A stretch of DNA of 33,661 nucleotides, taken from contig JAGFJK010000011.1 in assembly GCA_024102795.1 (NCBI GenBank), positions 1 to 33,661 on the forward strand, written 5' to 3'. A program made the translations under genes and the position numbers. The stretch comes from Pirellulaceae bacterium. Its GTDB lineage: Bacteria > Planctomycetota > Planctomycetia > Pirellulales > Pirellulaceae. Shown here piece after piece: positions 25,329 through 33,547 of this stretch. The notes beneath the pieces were generated by a model that searched no databases, was not told where the DNA came from, and saw only the letters and a list, made by a program, of their open reading frames with translations. Numbering within the stretch: position 1 is the first letter of the stretch; each line of letters begins with the position of its first letter.

Positions 25329-25335
25329 CGTCCCC
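25320..25335. terminator. Hairpin over the sigma-factor stop codon, candidate terminator
   Basis: GGGGAC (25320-25325) and GTCCCC (25330-25335) form a perfect 6-bp stem with the loop TGAC, which contains the stop codon TGA. Only 15 bp separate the two convergent stops here, so it could serve both. There is no T tract. Confidence 0.4.
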
Positions 25336-25343
25336 CGTTGGCC

Positions 25344-26936
25344 CTAGCGAGCGGCGGGCTTGAGGAACCGCTTCCAGTTCACCGCGACGTCGTTCTGCTG
25401 AGCGGGGCCTGGCGTGCTCCGCCCCTGATCGACCAGCCGCTGCATCAGCGCGGTCATTCGCGCAACAATCTCCGGCTCCGCGGCGTACCGATTCGTGGTC
25501 TCGCCCAGGTCGGCGGCCAGGTCGTACAACTGAGCCGGATGGCCGTCGGGCGCGGTTGCCGACAGCTCGCTCCAGGCGCCTCCGCCGCTGGGTCCCAGCA
25601 GCAGTTTCCACTGCCCCATCCGCAAGGCGGGCAACCCGTTGGAGCCGTGACTGACGGCATGCTCGCGAATCGGCCGATCGCCGCCCCGCAGCAACGGCAG
25701 CAGGCTGAAGCTGTCTTCGCCGGCATCGGCGGGCAACTGCGCGTCCCACAGATCGGCCAGCGTCGCCAGTAAATCGGCCTGGTGCACCAGTTGCCCGCAC
25801 ACCGCACCCGCCGGGATGATGCCGGGCCAACGAGCGACCAGCGGCACGCGATGTCCGCCTTCCCAGGCATCGCCCTTGTAGCCTCGCAGAGGCCCGCTGG
25901 GAAAGTGCCCGGCTTGCTCCAAGTGCTTCGCCCCCACGTACGGCGCGAAGCCGTTGTCGCTGGTAAACAGCACCAGCGTCTGCCGCTCGATCCCGCTTTC
26001 GCGCAGCGCCGCCAGCACGCGGCCCACGGCGTCGTCCGTTTCCATGACCAGGTCGGCCACGGCGCTATCCAGCCCGCTGCGGCCGCGCCACGGCTGGTTG
26101 ACCGCCAGCGGCGTGTGAGGCGAGGTGAGCGGCAGATACAAGAGAAACGGCTGGCCCGCCGCCGCCCGCTGGCGGATGTAGTCGCTGGCCCGCTCCGCCA
26201 GCGCGGGCAGGATGCCTTCCAGCCGCCAGTCCGGCAAGGCCGGCCCTGGCAGACTGGCCAGGTGATTTCGGAACATCGCCCGTGGCAAGAACGTGCTGGG
26301 AATGCCCACCGTGCGATCCTGTTCGATGAAACAGTACGGCGGCCAGTTCGGCACGTCGGTCCCGAAATAGAGGTCGAAACCCCGCGTCGTGGGACCTCCG
26401 CCAATCGGCTGCGAATACACGTCGCGCCAGGCCGCGCGATGTTCGTCCGTCACTTCGGGAAACTCGCCCCGCGGCGGCGCAAATAACTTGCGGCGCTCCG
26501 GCGGCACCTGCCATTCCCAACCCAGGTGCCACTTGCCGATGCAGGCCGTATGGTATCCTTGCTGCCTGGCCAGCCCGCCAATCGTCAACCGCTCGGGCGC
26601 GATCAACGGCTGCCCCAGGTATCCCACGATGCCCGCCTGCAAGCGGGTCCGCCAGTGGTACCGCCCGGTCAGCAGCGTGTAGCGCGACGGCGAACAGACG
26701 CCCGAACTGGAATGGGCGTCGGTGAACCGCAGGCCCGCCGACGCGAGTTGATCGATCTGCGGAGTGGCGATCTTGCCTCGTTCGGGGTTGTAGCATTGGA
26801 CGTCGCCGTAGCCCAGGTCGTCCGCGAGGATGACCACGACATTGGGCCGGGTACTGGGCGCGTCCGCGGCCGCATGCAGCGCGGGCATCAGCCAGACCAG
26901 TGCGATCAGCACGCGATGGAACCAGGCCATCCCCAT
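25344..26936 (-). CDS. Secreted type I (formylglycine) sulfatase (530 aa)
   Basis: I start at the ATG at 26936 because it begins a good signal peptide (MGMAWFHRVLIALVWLMPALHAAADA) and has GGAG about 10 bases upstream; a further in-frame ATG at 26981 would add 15 residues. RPNVVVILADDLGYGD carries the metal-binding Asp pair (D39, D40), and CSPSR (C81-R85) followed by TLLTGR is the signature in which Cys is converted to formylglycine. GKWHLG and FTSDNGF supply further active-site residues. All are present, so it should be active if a formylglycine-generating enzyme exists elsewhere. Such sulfatases remove sulfate esters from algal and other polysaccharides in the periplasm or outside the cell; the substrate cannot be told. 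It is a stand-alone gene, convergent with the ECF sigma factor. Confidence 0.93.
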   Translation of the reverse strand: MGMAWFHRVLIALVWLMPALHAAADAPSTRPNVVVILADDLGYGDVQCYNPERGKIATPQIDQLASAGLRFTDAHSSSGVCSPSRYTLLTGRYHWRTRLQAGIVGYLGQPLIAPERLTIGGLARQQGYHTACIGKWHLGWEWQVPPERRKLFAPPRGEFPEVTDEHRAAWRDVYSQPIGGGPTTRGFDLYFGTDVPNWPPYCFIEQDRTVGIPSTFLPRAMFRNHLASLPGPALPDWRLEGILPALAERASDYIRQRAAAGQPFLLYLPLTSPHTPLAVNQPWRGRSGLDSAVADLVMETDDAVGRVLAALRESGIERQTLVLFTSDNGFAPYVGAKHLEQAGHFPSGPLRGYKGDAWEGGHRVPLVARWPGIIPAGAVCGQLVHQADLLATLADLWDAQLPADAGEDSFSLLPLLRGGDRPIREHAVSHGSNGLPALRMGQWKLLLGPSGGGAWSELSATAPDGHPAQLYDLAADLGETTNRYAAEPEIVARMTALMQRLVDQGRSTPGPAQQNDVAVNWKRFLKPAAR

Positions 26937-27414
26937 CGGACCGTCGCTCCGGCAAAGACCGCAAGTGTCGGAAATCGCCATCGGAATTCTAACCGTCCTT
27001 CCGTTTGAGAATCAGCAGAAACGCACCCTTCTTCGTCTCAAACTCGGTCGGTCGGATTCGCCTGCCAACGCACCACTTGAGCGTATCGCCATCCTACGTC
27101 TGGTCAGTTTGGCAGAGCAAGCCTGCGACACTAACTTACCGACATCGGACTGGCAAATGGTCTGGGTCAAATTGATATGGCCTGGGTCAAATTGATGGCA
27201 TCCGACCGGAGTGGTCTCGACGGAATCCCGCGTGGAACTGGCCGCCTGGGTCCCGCTGCCTTGAGCCCCGTGGCAAGGGGGTGGCGATGCAACGACGGAC
27301 CTTATCGCCGTGCCTATCTGCAATGTAGCTCCCCGTCGCGCCCTGTGCGAAGTCTACCCGCCCATGCCGGGTGGTCGCAAGCGTAACAAGCGCATGGACG
27401 CATGACTGACTTCC
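26937..27414. other. Intergenic region between the sulfatase and the right-hand operon
   Basis: No gene is supported in this 478-bp stretch. It contains a 20-bp tandem duplication (27158-27197) and marks the change from GC-rich sequence on the left to visibly less GC-rich sequence on the right. Short frames across it show no family signature. Remnants of an old insertion are possible but not demonstrated. Confidence 0.5.
27158..27197. repeat. Tandem duplication of a 20-bp unit
   Basis: TGGTCTGGGTCAAATTGATA is followed immediately by TGGCCTGGGTCAAATTGATG; 18 of 20 positions match. It lies in the intergenic stretch downstream of the DUF1559 gene. Confidence 0.9.
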
Positions 27415-28338
27415 TCACGGCGCAAGCCTGTGCGTCTCGCTTCCGTCTCTTGTCGCCATCGCCCGATAGACAGCCCAAGCGATTCGCTCATCAACAAACG
27501 TAACTGAGCCATCGGCCAGGGCGAAGTTCAGGCCACGCGGATGCACGCTGCGGAAGGACCATGTCTCGCGCCAGTCAGACACATCCAACGGTTGGTGATT
27601 TGGCGGAATGGCACACGTACCGTAGGCGTGATTCGCATAAGGCCACGAGCACCAACGGTTGTGCCGGGGAAGATCCTCCCCAACCAAGAACGTCACGCTA
27701 AGTCCGTCCGAGATGTTGGACGGCCGCAGTCTCGACAGGTAGTCCGACCTCCAGAGGACGCCGTCCCCCTTTCCCAGCCCGTCGTACGAGCCGTTGGTTC
27801 CTCGATTGCGGTACATCGTCCGGAAAGTCCCGCCGGTTGTGTCATCGTACCCCCAGTTCGCGCCGCTTACACCCTTGTAGTTCGTGAGTCCGACTTCCAT
27901 TCCAACGAGGTCTTCCGTATTTGCCGTGGCACGTTCACCACCCGCGCTGGGGCACAGATAGTCTTGAACGGCGACTGCCATGATTCCGCTATCCATCAGC
28001 GTCTTGGTCGGAATCCCGCCTCGGTCATACAGGTCTTGGTGACCGATGTAAGGCAACAAACGTGCGAGCCAACTCCAGGTCCGGCGGCGAGGTCCGAAAC
28101 CAATCGACCCTCCGGCCTGCCCAGGAGGATACCACCCCTGTTCGTCGTGAAACTGCTGAACCGCCAGGGCAATGTTTCGCAGTTTATTCTGGCAGGCGGC
28201 TTTACGGGCGGATTCCCTAGCCACTTGCACAGCAGGTATCAAAATAGCAAGCAACAGCAGAATCACGGACAGCATCACAAGAACTTCCACCAAGGTCATC
28301 CCTGGGCAATATGAGCGACGGAGGTGCCTTTGATGCAT
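27415..28338 (-). CDS. DUF1559 pseudopilin-like protein (307 aa)
   Basis: The chosen start is the ATG at 28338 (MHQRHLRRSYCPG); starting further upstream at 28413 would overlap the methyltransferase gene. A class III/type IV prepilin signal follows: cleavage after CPG, then MTLVEVLVMLSVILLLLAIL with the conserved Glu at +5. NKLRNIALAVQQFHDEQGWYPPG and the C-terminal SVHPRGLNFALADGSVTFV are the hallmarks of DUF1559, a family greatly expanded in planctomycetes and thought to form pilin-like or secretion-pseudopilin structures. It is the last gene of a minus-strand operon, 22 bp after the methyltransferase. Most DUF1559 genes are not in such operons, so its place here may mean it assembles or delivers the operon's product. 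It ends at the inner membrane or cell surface. Confidence 0.92.
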   Translation of the reverse strand: MHQRHLRRSYCPGMTLVEVLVMLSVILLLLAILIPAVQVARESARKAACQNKLRNIALAVQQFHDEQGWYPPGQAGGSIGFGPRRRTWSWLARLLPYIGHQDLYDRGGIPTKTLMDSGIMAVAVQDYLCPSAGGERATANTEDLVGMEVGLTNYKGVSGANWGYDDTTGGTFRTMYRNRGTNGSYDGLGKGDGVLWRSDYLSRLRPSNISDGLSVTFLVGEDLPRHNRWCSWPYANHAYGTCAIPPNHQPLDVSDWRETWSFRSVHPRGLNFALADGSVTFVDERIAWAVYRAMATRDGSETHRLAP

Positions 28339-28360
28339 CGGATCCACTCGCGGCAAGCGA

Positions 28361-29179
28361 CTACTTCTTCCTCGCTCGGACGACCAGGCAGCATCCATTA
28401 CAACACGTGTCATCTACGAGATCAGAGAATCGATCCCTCAACCGCAGGCGCCTGCCAGGTTCACGGGAGATACACGCGCGAGTCAGACAAGGCGTCACAC
28501 GGTATGGCCACGCGGTCGGCAGGTGGCGTTCCCAGCATTCGACGACACCGTGGGAGACCGTCAGCCTGCGGTCCTCGATTACGAACCCGGCTTCAGCAAA
28601 CAGGCGTTCCCATTCGCAGCGAGGCAGGAGTGATTGGTGAACAAATGCACGATGCAGACCACGGACATACCAACGCGCCAAGATCGGCAAGCGCAGTCGG
28701 AGCAGTCGATTCGCCAAACTCAGGTGTTTCGTTATCTCATCCAGCAAAATGGTGGCGATCAGCGTCCCGTCCCTTCTCAATACTCGATGGATTTCCTTGA
28801 GCACCAATAGCGGGTCGGCGACGTGTTCAAACACTGATATGGAAAGTGCGCTTTGGAACGTCTCCCGCGCATAGGGAATCTCTCCGGCGCTTGCTTGATG
28901 CAAGTGACGGTATTTGCGCGTCCGCCGTGCCAGGTCGAGTCGTCGGCGCGAGGGATCGAGTCCAACGTCCACACACCCATCCATTGCGGCCTCGGCAAAC
29001 TCACCAGCCCCACACCCAATGTCGATAATCGGACGCTCGATCGGCAAACCCGCTAAAGGTCCCAGTTCAGCGCTTCGAAACACCGCGTGTGCAACTGGCG
29101 CAAGCCGCAGATATCGCCCGAGCAGGTCGTTGTGAATGACAGCACTCTCGCCTGGCTCTAGTTGGCAGTTCTGTGGCAC
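28361..29179 (-). CDS. SAM-dependent class I methyltransferase (272 aa)
   Basis: The start is a GTG at 29179 with GAGGA 6 bases upstream; this ribosome site overlaps the end of the upstream gene. The Rossmann methyltransferase motifs are clear: PIIDIGCGAGEFAEAA (motif I), DVGLDPSRRRLDLA (motif II, acidic residue binding ribose), SALSISVFEHVADPLLVLKEIHRVLRRDGTL (motif IV/post, Methyltransf_11 type). The C-terminal ~130 residues are likely substrate-specific; they contain a Cys-rich CCNGCC near the end. Such enzymes methylate lipids, sugars or small molecules; the substrate is not visible. The 9-bp spacing from the glycosyltransferase suggests they act on the same product, for example a glycan or lipid-linked sugar. 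It is cytoplasmic. Confidence 0.88.
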   Translation of the reverse strand: MPQNCQLEPGESAVIHNDLLGRYLRLAPVAHAVFRSAELGPLAGLPIERPIIDIGCGAGEFAEAAMDGCVDVGLDPSRRRLDLARRTRKYRHLHQASAGEIPYARETFQSALSISVFEHVADPLLVLKEIHRVLRRDGTLIATILLDEITKHLSLANRLLRLRLPILARWYVRGLHRAFVHQSLLPRCEWERLFAEAGFVIEDRRLTVSHGVVECWERHLPTAWPYRVTPCLTRACISREPGRRLRLRDRFSDLVDDTCCNGCCLVVRARKK

Positions 29180-29188
29180 TGAACTTCC

Positions 29189-30415
29189 TCAGACTATGGG
29201 ATACCAGGCCGCGAAGAGCGCGCTATAGATGGCCAGAAGAACGGCGGAAATGCCGATTAGAAGTGCAGCCAGCGGTCCGGGAACGTCCCTCAGCAGATGC
29301 CCAATGACAAGGAAGCATGGAAAGGCGACCAAGGCGAACCGGGAATGGCCGAGCATTGACATCCGATAGCTGTGCAGGAAATATGGTATGCCCAGGAGAC
29401 CAATTGCCAGGAGCACTTCCGATAGGGATAGCCACCGCCGGAACGCTCCCAGGACCACCAGCGCAATCGACGCCAAGAAAACGAGGGGAGTCACGAATTC
29501 AAGATTAAAGACCGCGACGTCTGAACGTGCCCGCCGCGTCCAATGGACTTCCGATGTCGGGTCATAAATCGAGGTTAGTGGTCTCAAGGCGATGGCGTGG
29601 CCAATCTGCTCCACAACCGTCGCGTCCTGGCGGACGGCCCAATTATCTTGTGTCTTGGCGAAGGCCAGCGAGTCCGAGAATTCGTAGTGCAAGTACATCA
29701 TGAACGCCACGATGCCGGATGTCGAAATGACGAGAAGTACAAGGCCGCGAAGCACATTGAACAACGATATCGGAACAAGGCAACGCATCGCATGCAAGGC
29801 GAATACCGGGACGGCGGCAACTCCCACCGGTCGCGCCGCAGTGCAGAGACCGCAAAGCAGGGCGATGAGGACCAGTGACCAATTGCGACGAATGCCGTAC
29901 ATCATCAGGACCACGAGAAGCAGGAAGAGCGACTCGCTGTATGCGGCTCGAAAAAACAAGGACAGGGGTGATACCGCAAGCGACACGATGACCCAGGATG
30001 GAAAGTCCCGCAGTTTGTCCTTGTCTTCGGCATATGCCGCCAAGACCGCAAGAACGCCCACGAAGGCAATGTTGGAGACCAACACCAGTGACCATTCCGC
30101 GGACAACCCGAATAGTTCATGAAGAGTTCGTGCCAACAGTGGGAAGAGTGGAAAAAACGCGACATTGGATCTCGCCTGCACATCGTAGGAGTAACCCTCG
30201 TTCACAATGTTCGCGTAGAAAACACCATCCCAGTTGGCGAGAACGCACGTTCGAGTCTTCTCCGAGTTTGGGTGATTCACCGGCGGAATGAACTCATTAC
30301 CCAACATAATCCCCAGGGCTACTGCCACCGCGCTCAGCAGCCATACCGACAGCGCGAGCAGGCCCAAGGCAGCCAAGGGGTGCCGAGTTGGCTGGTGTCG
30401 ATCGAAAGCAGTCAT
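29189..30415 (-). CDS. Multi-TM PIG-V/GT39-like glycosyltransferase (408 aa)
   Basis: The start is the ATG at 30415 (MTAFDRHQPT), 17 bp after the Cys-rich gene; the ribosome site is weak, and longer starts would overlap that gene. About ten hydrophobic helices span the sequence. After the first helix comes a periplasmic loop with NWDGVFYANIVNEGYSYDV and SNVAFFPLFPLLARTL, the WDG...GY and FFPLYPLL pattern of PIG-V-like, polyprenyl-phosphate-sugar-dependent mannosyltransferases. The Asp in WDG is the expected catalytic residue. It would transfer a sugar from a lipid carrier to an acceptor on the outer face of the inner membrane. Placed between a secreted Cys-rich protein and a methyltransferase, it may glycosylate the exported product; this is an inference. 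Confidence 0.82.
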   Translation of the reverse strand: MTAFDRHQPTRHPLAALGLLALSVWLLSAVAVALGIMLGNEFIPPVNHPNSEKTRTCVLANWDGVFYANIVNEGYSYDVQARSNVAFFPLFPLLARTLHELFGLSAEWSLVLVSNIAFVGVLAVLAAYAEDKDKLRDFPSWVIVSLAVSPLSLFFRAAYSESLFLLLVVLMMYGIRRNWSLVLIALLCGLCTAARPVGVAAVPVFALHAMRCLVPISLFNVLRGLVLLVISTSGIVAFMMYLHYEFSDSLAFAKTQDNWAVRQDATVVEQIGHAIALRPLTSIYDPTSEVHWTRRARSDVAVFNLEFVTPLVFLASIALVVLGAFRRWLSLSEVLLAIGLLGIPYFLHSYRMSMLGHSRFALVAFPCFLVIGHLLRDVPGPLAALLIGISAVLLAIYSALFAAWYPIV

Positions 30416-30432
30416 TGATGGCGACCAGTGAA

Positions 30433-30819
30433 CTAGTAGCCAGCTCCTTGGCAGCCTCGTCGAATATGAAACCCAAGGGGCATGCATGACGCATGATCTT
30501 GGTTGGCCGATACTTCTCGAGGACCGGGGGCAGGGCCTGGACACAGATTCGTGCACGCCTCCGCGTCGCACTGAAAGTACAGAGTGTCCTTCATGAGGCC
30601 TGGTATGTCCTTGCACGTGGTACCGGCGACCGGATTTGTGACTAGAGGGTCGCCGTTGTGTTTGCACATCGGCACGTCGTACGCATAGCACGTCGTGGAA
30701 GTGGAAGTTGTCCAACCATCGATCTCGGCACATCCCGTGGTGCAGGCCGCCCACGCAATGTTGGCGACAACAACAAGGATCATCCCTACCAACGTCCATC
30801 GGCTAATAACTCTCAACAT
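30433..30819 (-). CDS. Small secreted protein with ten cysteines (128 aa)
   Basis: The ATG at 30819 has the best ribosome site of the operon (GGAGGG, 9 bases upstream), suggesting strong translation. MLRVISRWTLVGMILVVVANIAWA is a signal peptide, with cleavage probably near AWA (residue 24). The mature ~104 residues contain Cys at 26, 30, 44, 52, 69, 84, 89, 93, 112 and 123, an even number that suits up to five disulfides. Spacing includes CTTGC and CDAEACTNLC. The segment at 94-100 is Pro/Gly-rich (PGPAPGP) and Thr/Ser clusters (WTTSTSTTC) could carry O-glycans. I recognise no family. It is preceded by redox-protein genes and followed by a glycosyltransferase, so it may be the product that this operon folds and modifies. 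Confidence 0.85.
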   Translation of the reverse strand: MLRVISRWTLVGMILVVVANIAWAACTTGCAEIDGWTTSTSTTCYAYDVPMCKHNGDPLVTNPVAGTTCKDIPGLMKDTLYFQCDAEACTNLCPGPAPGPREVSANQDHASCMPLGFHIRRGCQGAGY

Positions 30820-30863
30820 CGTTGTATCCCTCCAGGAATCCCGTGAATCAAACGAGCTGCAAT

Positions 30864-31958
30864 CTAATTCGAAGGCATCGACATCGTTCGTGCAAATAGA
30901 AATGTCGCAATCGCGATCCCAATCAGCACTGCCACACCCGCAAACCAGAATCCGCTCTTGGACTGCCTGGCTTGAGCCATGACTTCGGCGCGAGACTTCA
31001 ATGGAGCTCCTGGCTCCGGCACGACATAGATCAGGTCGTTGGCCTCATCCGAGACAACCATGCCGGGCTGTTCGCTGATGGTGAATAAACTGTGGTCCAA
31101 TTTCGGGTTGAGTTCCACGCTCACCGTCTCGACAGACTCAATTCGAGTGGCTTGTCCAAGGTCGTCCCGGTAATAGAAAGTCCACGCTCCCGGCATCCAC
31201 TCGCCCGCAATTTGTTCTGGCTTGACAGAGATTTCAATGCTCACGTGGTCCGCATGGCAATGTGCGACGCGCGTGATGCAATAGTCCCTGGACGGCCTTA
31301 CCCAGATCTCCACGAAGCTCTCAATCGCGACTGACTCGGCGATGGTGCGAAGCACGATAACTTGTTCCCCGTCCTCGACGCCAAACCCGTGAAACCGGAA
31401 CATGGCTGCGTCGACTGCTGGACGCAGATTCTTTAGTTCAAACCGTGTGCCAGGCGGGTAACCGCAGGCATACCAGGGCACCCGCTCGCCGGGTCCTGAA
31501 AAAAAGGGGAAGCGCGCGTCCGCCCGTTTGAATATCTGGATCTGATACTCATCCAGATCCGGGTTCCGGTTGCGCGGACGGTAATCCAGTAGTCGTGAGC
31601 TATCAAACATCAGCGAACGAAATCGCTCCAACGGTTGCCCACCGTCCAGGTGCCCTGAGAGCGAGTCGTTTCGTGCGCGTCCAGTGGCGAAATCAAAGTA
31701 CAACTCGACTTCCTTAGTGTAATGAAAATCCCGGCTCGGCCCCATGCCCGCTTCGGTTTCCGTTGGGATGGAGTTCGCCGCCAGGAAGCCTTTCCCGCGA
31801 GCCAGCAGATGAATGGCGTCGATGCGCTCGCGCCGCCGCTGCCAGGCGTTCAAAGTATCGGTCAACTCATCGGCGGCCTGGCAAGAGACGAGAACCCCAC
31901 AGCCGACTCCCATACTGACCATGACCATCGTCATGGTCATGAGCATTCTCATTCCCAT
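30864..31958 (-). CDS. Lipoprotein-like protein of unknown function with Met-rich leader and C-terminal TM (364 aa)
   Basis: The ATG at 31958 lies inside the end of the DUF1573 gene (10-bp overlap), so it is probably translated by coupling; the ribosome site is weak. The leader is unusual: Met at residues 1, 3, 5, 7, 9, 11, 13 and 16. A good lipobox, LVSC, puts the lipidated Cys at 26. The rest is a mostly beta-looking globular domain (ELYFDFATGRARNDSLSG; RPSRDYCITRVAHCHADHVSIEISV) with some resemblance to LolA/LppX-type sheets that I cannot confirm. Residues ~338-358 (FWFAGVAVLIGIAIATFLFA) form a C-terminal membrane helix, odd next to a lipobox. No family is recognised. It is part of the redox/Cys-rich-protein operon. 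Confidence 0.8.
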   Translation of the reverse strand: MGMRMLMTMTMVMVSMGVGCGVLVSCQAADELTDTLNAWQRRRERIDAIHLLARGKGFLAANSIPTETEAGMGPSRDFHYTKEVELYFDFATGRARNDSLSGHLDGGQPLERFRSLMFDSSRLLDYRPRNRNPDLDEYQIQIFKRADARFPFFSGPGERVPWYACGYPPGTRFELKNLRPAVDAAMFRFHGFGVEDGEQVIVLRTIAESVAIESFVEIWVRPSRDYCITRVAHCHADHVSIEISVKPEQIAGEWMPGAWTFYYRDDLGQATRIESVETVSVELNPKLDHSLFTISEQPGMVVSDEANDLIYVVPEPGAPLKSRAEVMAQARQSKSGFWFAGVAVLIGIAIATFLFARTMSMPSN

Positions 31959-32968
31959 CTGAGTTCTCTTTCATCGGCGAAGACCGGGATCGTGAGCACC
32001 TCGTCCGCATGGCGACTCCGCACTCCCACAACCAGGTCGCCACCGCGAAAGGCACTTGAATCGGAAACCACCATCGTGACTGTTTTCAGAGCTCCGTTGT
32101 CGGACAGTTGTACCCGTGTTCCTTGTGGATGTTCCAAGATGTTCGCGACAAACTCGTCGGCGGATCGAGATTGCAGCAAGACGAATTGTTCATCAGACGT
32201 AACTTGTCCCCTGGCCAGGCGGAGAACCTCTGGAATCGCAACGATGTCGGAAACGACCGTAGCGCGCACGGGAATGGTCGTGTGTACGATGTTACCATTC
32301 GGCAGTCGGCATCCGACGTGGATGACTTCGTTGATCGGTCCGCGCTCTGTGTGTGGCTTCAGCTGAAAGTACATCAGCCAACTTTGTCCGTCCCGGTGTA
32401 CACCCACCGTTCCCAGGGTGGCGGCACAGTTTGCCTGCACATCAATCACGTCCCCATTGGACATCAAGCGAACCAGTCTCTCGGCAGTTTCTCCGGCGGT
32501 GATGCGGTCACCCCCGCGAAAACTTACCTCCACCGGATCGAAGATCAACGGCGTCAGCACGGTGCCTGTAACTCGGAATCGAACCGCGCCGCCACGGCGC
32601 GTCGAGCCGACGACGTTGGCGGCAAATGCTGCTTCACCACCATGCAATTCGGCTCTGGCGGTTGTCAGATCCAACACCAGGCGTAGTTCACGCGTCTCGC
32701 CGGGCCCAACAATCAATCTCCTTGGCTCAACGGTCAGACAATTACACGATGACGTGAACTCCGCGAATTCAACCTTGCTGCGTCCCTTGTTTCGAATAAG
32801 TAGCGTCCAATCAAACTTGGCGGTGCTCCATACCTTCCCAAAGTCATGCGAATTCCGGTCGAGGATCAGGGCCGATATGTCTTCGCGCCCGGGTCTTAGA
32901 AAGAACGCGCCCCACAGCAGAATTACAACCAGTAAGGCAAATAGAAGATGCGAGTTGCGTACTGGCAT
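31949..32968 (-). CDS. Membrane-anchored DUF1573 protein (339 aa)
   Basis: The ATG at 32968 has GGGAG about 9 bases upstream, overlapping the previous gene's stop, only 6 bp apart. One N-terminal membrane anchor (HLLFALLVVILLWGAFFL, residues 7-24) is followed by the DUF1573 core: NSHDFGKV (HDFG at 41-44), WTLLIRNKGRSKVEFAEFTSSCNCLTV with the SCxC pair (C75, C77), and GPGETRELRLVLD. DUF1573 is an Ig-like/ASPM-type fold on the outer side of the inner membrane. The remaining ~220 residues appear to be one or two further beta-sandwich domains. Its family is often encoded beside redox membrane proteins, as here. Its two close cysteines could take part in disulfide exchange or metal binding; this is an inference. 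Confidence 0.88.
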   Translation of the reverse strand: MPVRNSHLLFALLVVILLWGAFFLRPGREDISALILDRNSHDFGKVWSTAKFDWTLLIRNKGRSKVEFAEFTSSCNCLTVEPRRLIVGPGETRELRLVLDLTTARAELHGGEAAFAANVVGSTRRGGAVRFRVTGTVLTPLIFDPVEVSFRGGDRITAGETAERLVRLMSNGDVIDVQANCAATLGTVGVHRDGQSWLMYFQLKPHTERGPINEVIHVGCRLPNGNIVHTTIPVRATVVSDIVAIPEVLRLARGQVTSDEQFVLLQSRSADEFVANILEHPQGTRVQLSDNGALKTVTMVVSDSSAFRGGDLVVGVRSRHADEVLTIPVFADERELRWE

Positions 32969-32974
32969 GGCGAG

Positions 32975-33547
32975 TTACTCCCGCGTAAGAAGCGACTGGC
33001 TATCCAGTTCGGGTGTGATCCACGAAGCTTCGCGGACGACCGCGTCTTCCAGGATTACGAACTGAGGCGTCCTGATATAGGGCTTTGCCGAGTCGTAGCG
33101 AGCGTGCTCCCAACTGGCGTAGGTATCCGCGCTTGCGGCGCCAAACGGCGGAATCTTTACCAGGGCTATGGCCAACGGCAACTGCCTTTGCCGCGTGGCA
33201 TCCTTTAGTTGCTTGAGGGCATGGTCGCACTTGGCACAGTTGTCGCGCACAAAAACAAGCAACCAGCGGCCTTTCGTCAAGTCGGCGCTCGTGTCAATAC
33301 GCTCCAGGAGTTTCAACCGTCGACCGGTCAAATCCCGGAAATCAAGGCCAAACCCCTCGGCCTCCTGGGGAGCTGAAACCAAAAAGACAATGACCACTGT
33401 GCCGAGTGCGACGACGCGAAGTGGGAAGTCGATCGCCTTGGGAATTACCTCCCACTGCCCAATCGCCCCCCCCCCCCCCGAAGGAACTCCTCGGCCGGCG
33501 AAAAATGCCAGAACGATAAAAACGCCCGCGTCCAAGGCACCCATCAA
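32975..33547 (-). CDS. MauE-like/thioredoxin-like membrane protein, 5' end lost or frameshifted at the window edge
   Basis: The readable part begins at an internal ATG (33547), so the true start lies beyond the edge or behind a frameshift. Residues 1-20 (LDAGVFIVLAFFAGRG) look like the last helix of a MauE/DoxX-type redox membrane domain. A Gly run encoded by 14 G follows, then a second helix (FPLRVVALGTVVIVFLVSA, ~41-59) and a thioredoxin-like domain: WLLVFVRDNCAKCDHALKQL with a CxxC (C104, C107) and IRTPQFVIL with the cis-Pro. It probably relays electrons across the inner membrane to periplasmic disulfides. It is the first readable gene of the operon, 6 bp before DUF1573. A fused MauE-thioredoxin protein is the likely intact form; two separate genes remain possible. 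Confidence 0.7.
   Translation of the reverse strand: MMGALDAGVFIVLAFFAGRGVPSGGGGAIGQWEVIPKAIDFPLRVVALGTVVIVFLVSAPQEAEGFGLDFRDLTGRRLKLLERIDTSADLTKGRWLLVFVRDNCAKCDHALKQLKDATRQRQLPLAIALVKIPPFGAASADTYASWEHARYDSAKPYIRTPQFVILEDAVVREASWITPELDSQSLLTRE
33466..33479. repeat. C14 homopolymer tract
   Basis: Fourteen consecutive C on the plus strand (G on the coding strand) inside the MauE/thioredoxin-like gene. No other homopolymer of this length was noticed in the window. It could be a slippage site or a sequencing or assembly artefact near the edge. Confidence 0.95.

Noticed and set aside
27158-27197. Transposon terminal or target-site duplication
   Set aside because: The two 20-bp units are directly adjacent, with nothing between them, and no transposase remnant is recognisable nearby.
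27012-27323. Minus-strand frame of ~103 aa in the gap downstream of the DUF1559 gene
   Set aside because: It spans the 20-bp tandem duplication, has no recognisable domain or ribosome site, and looks like chance coding potential.
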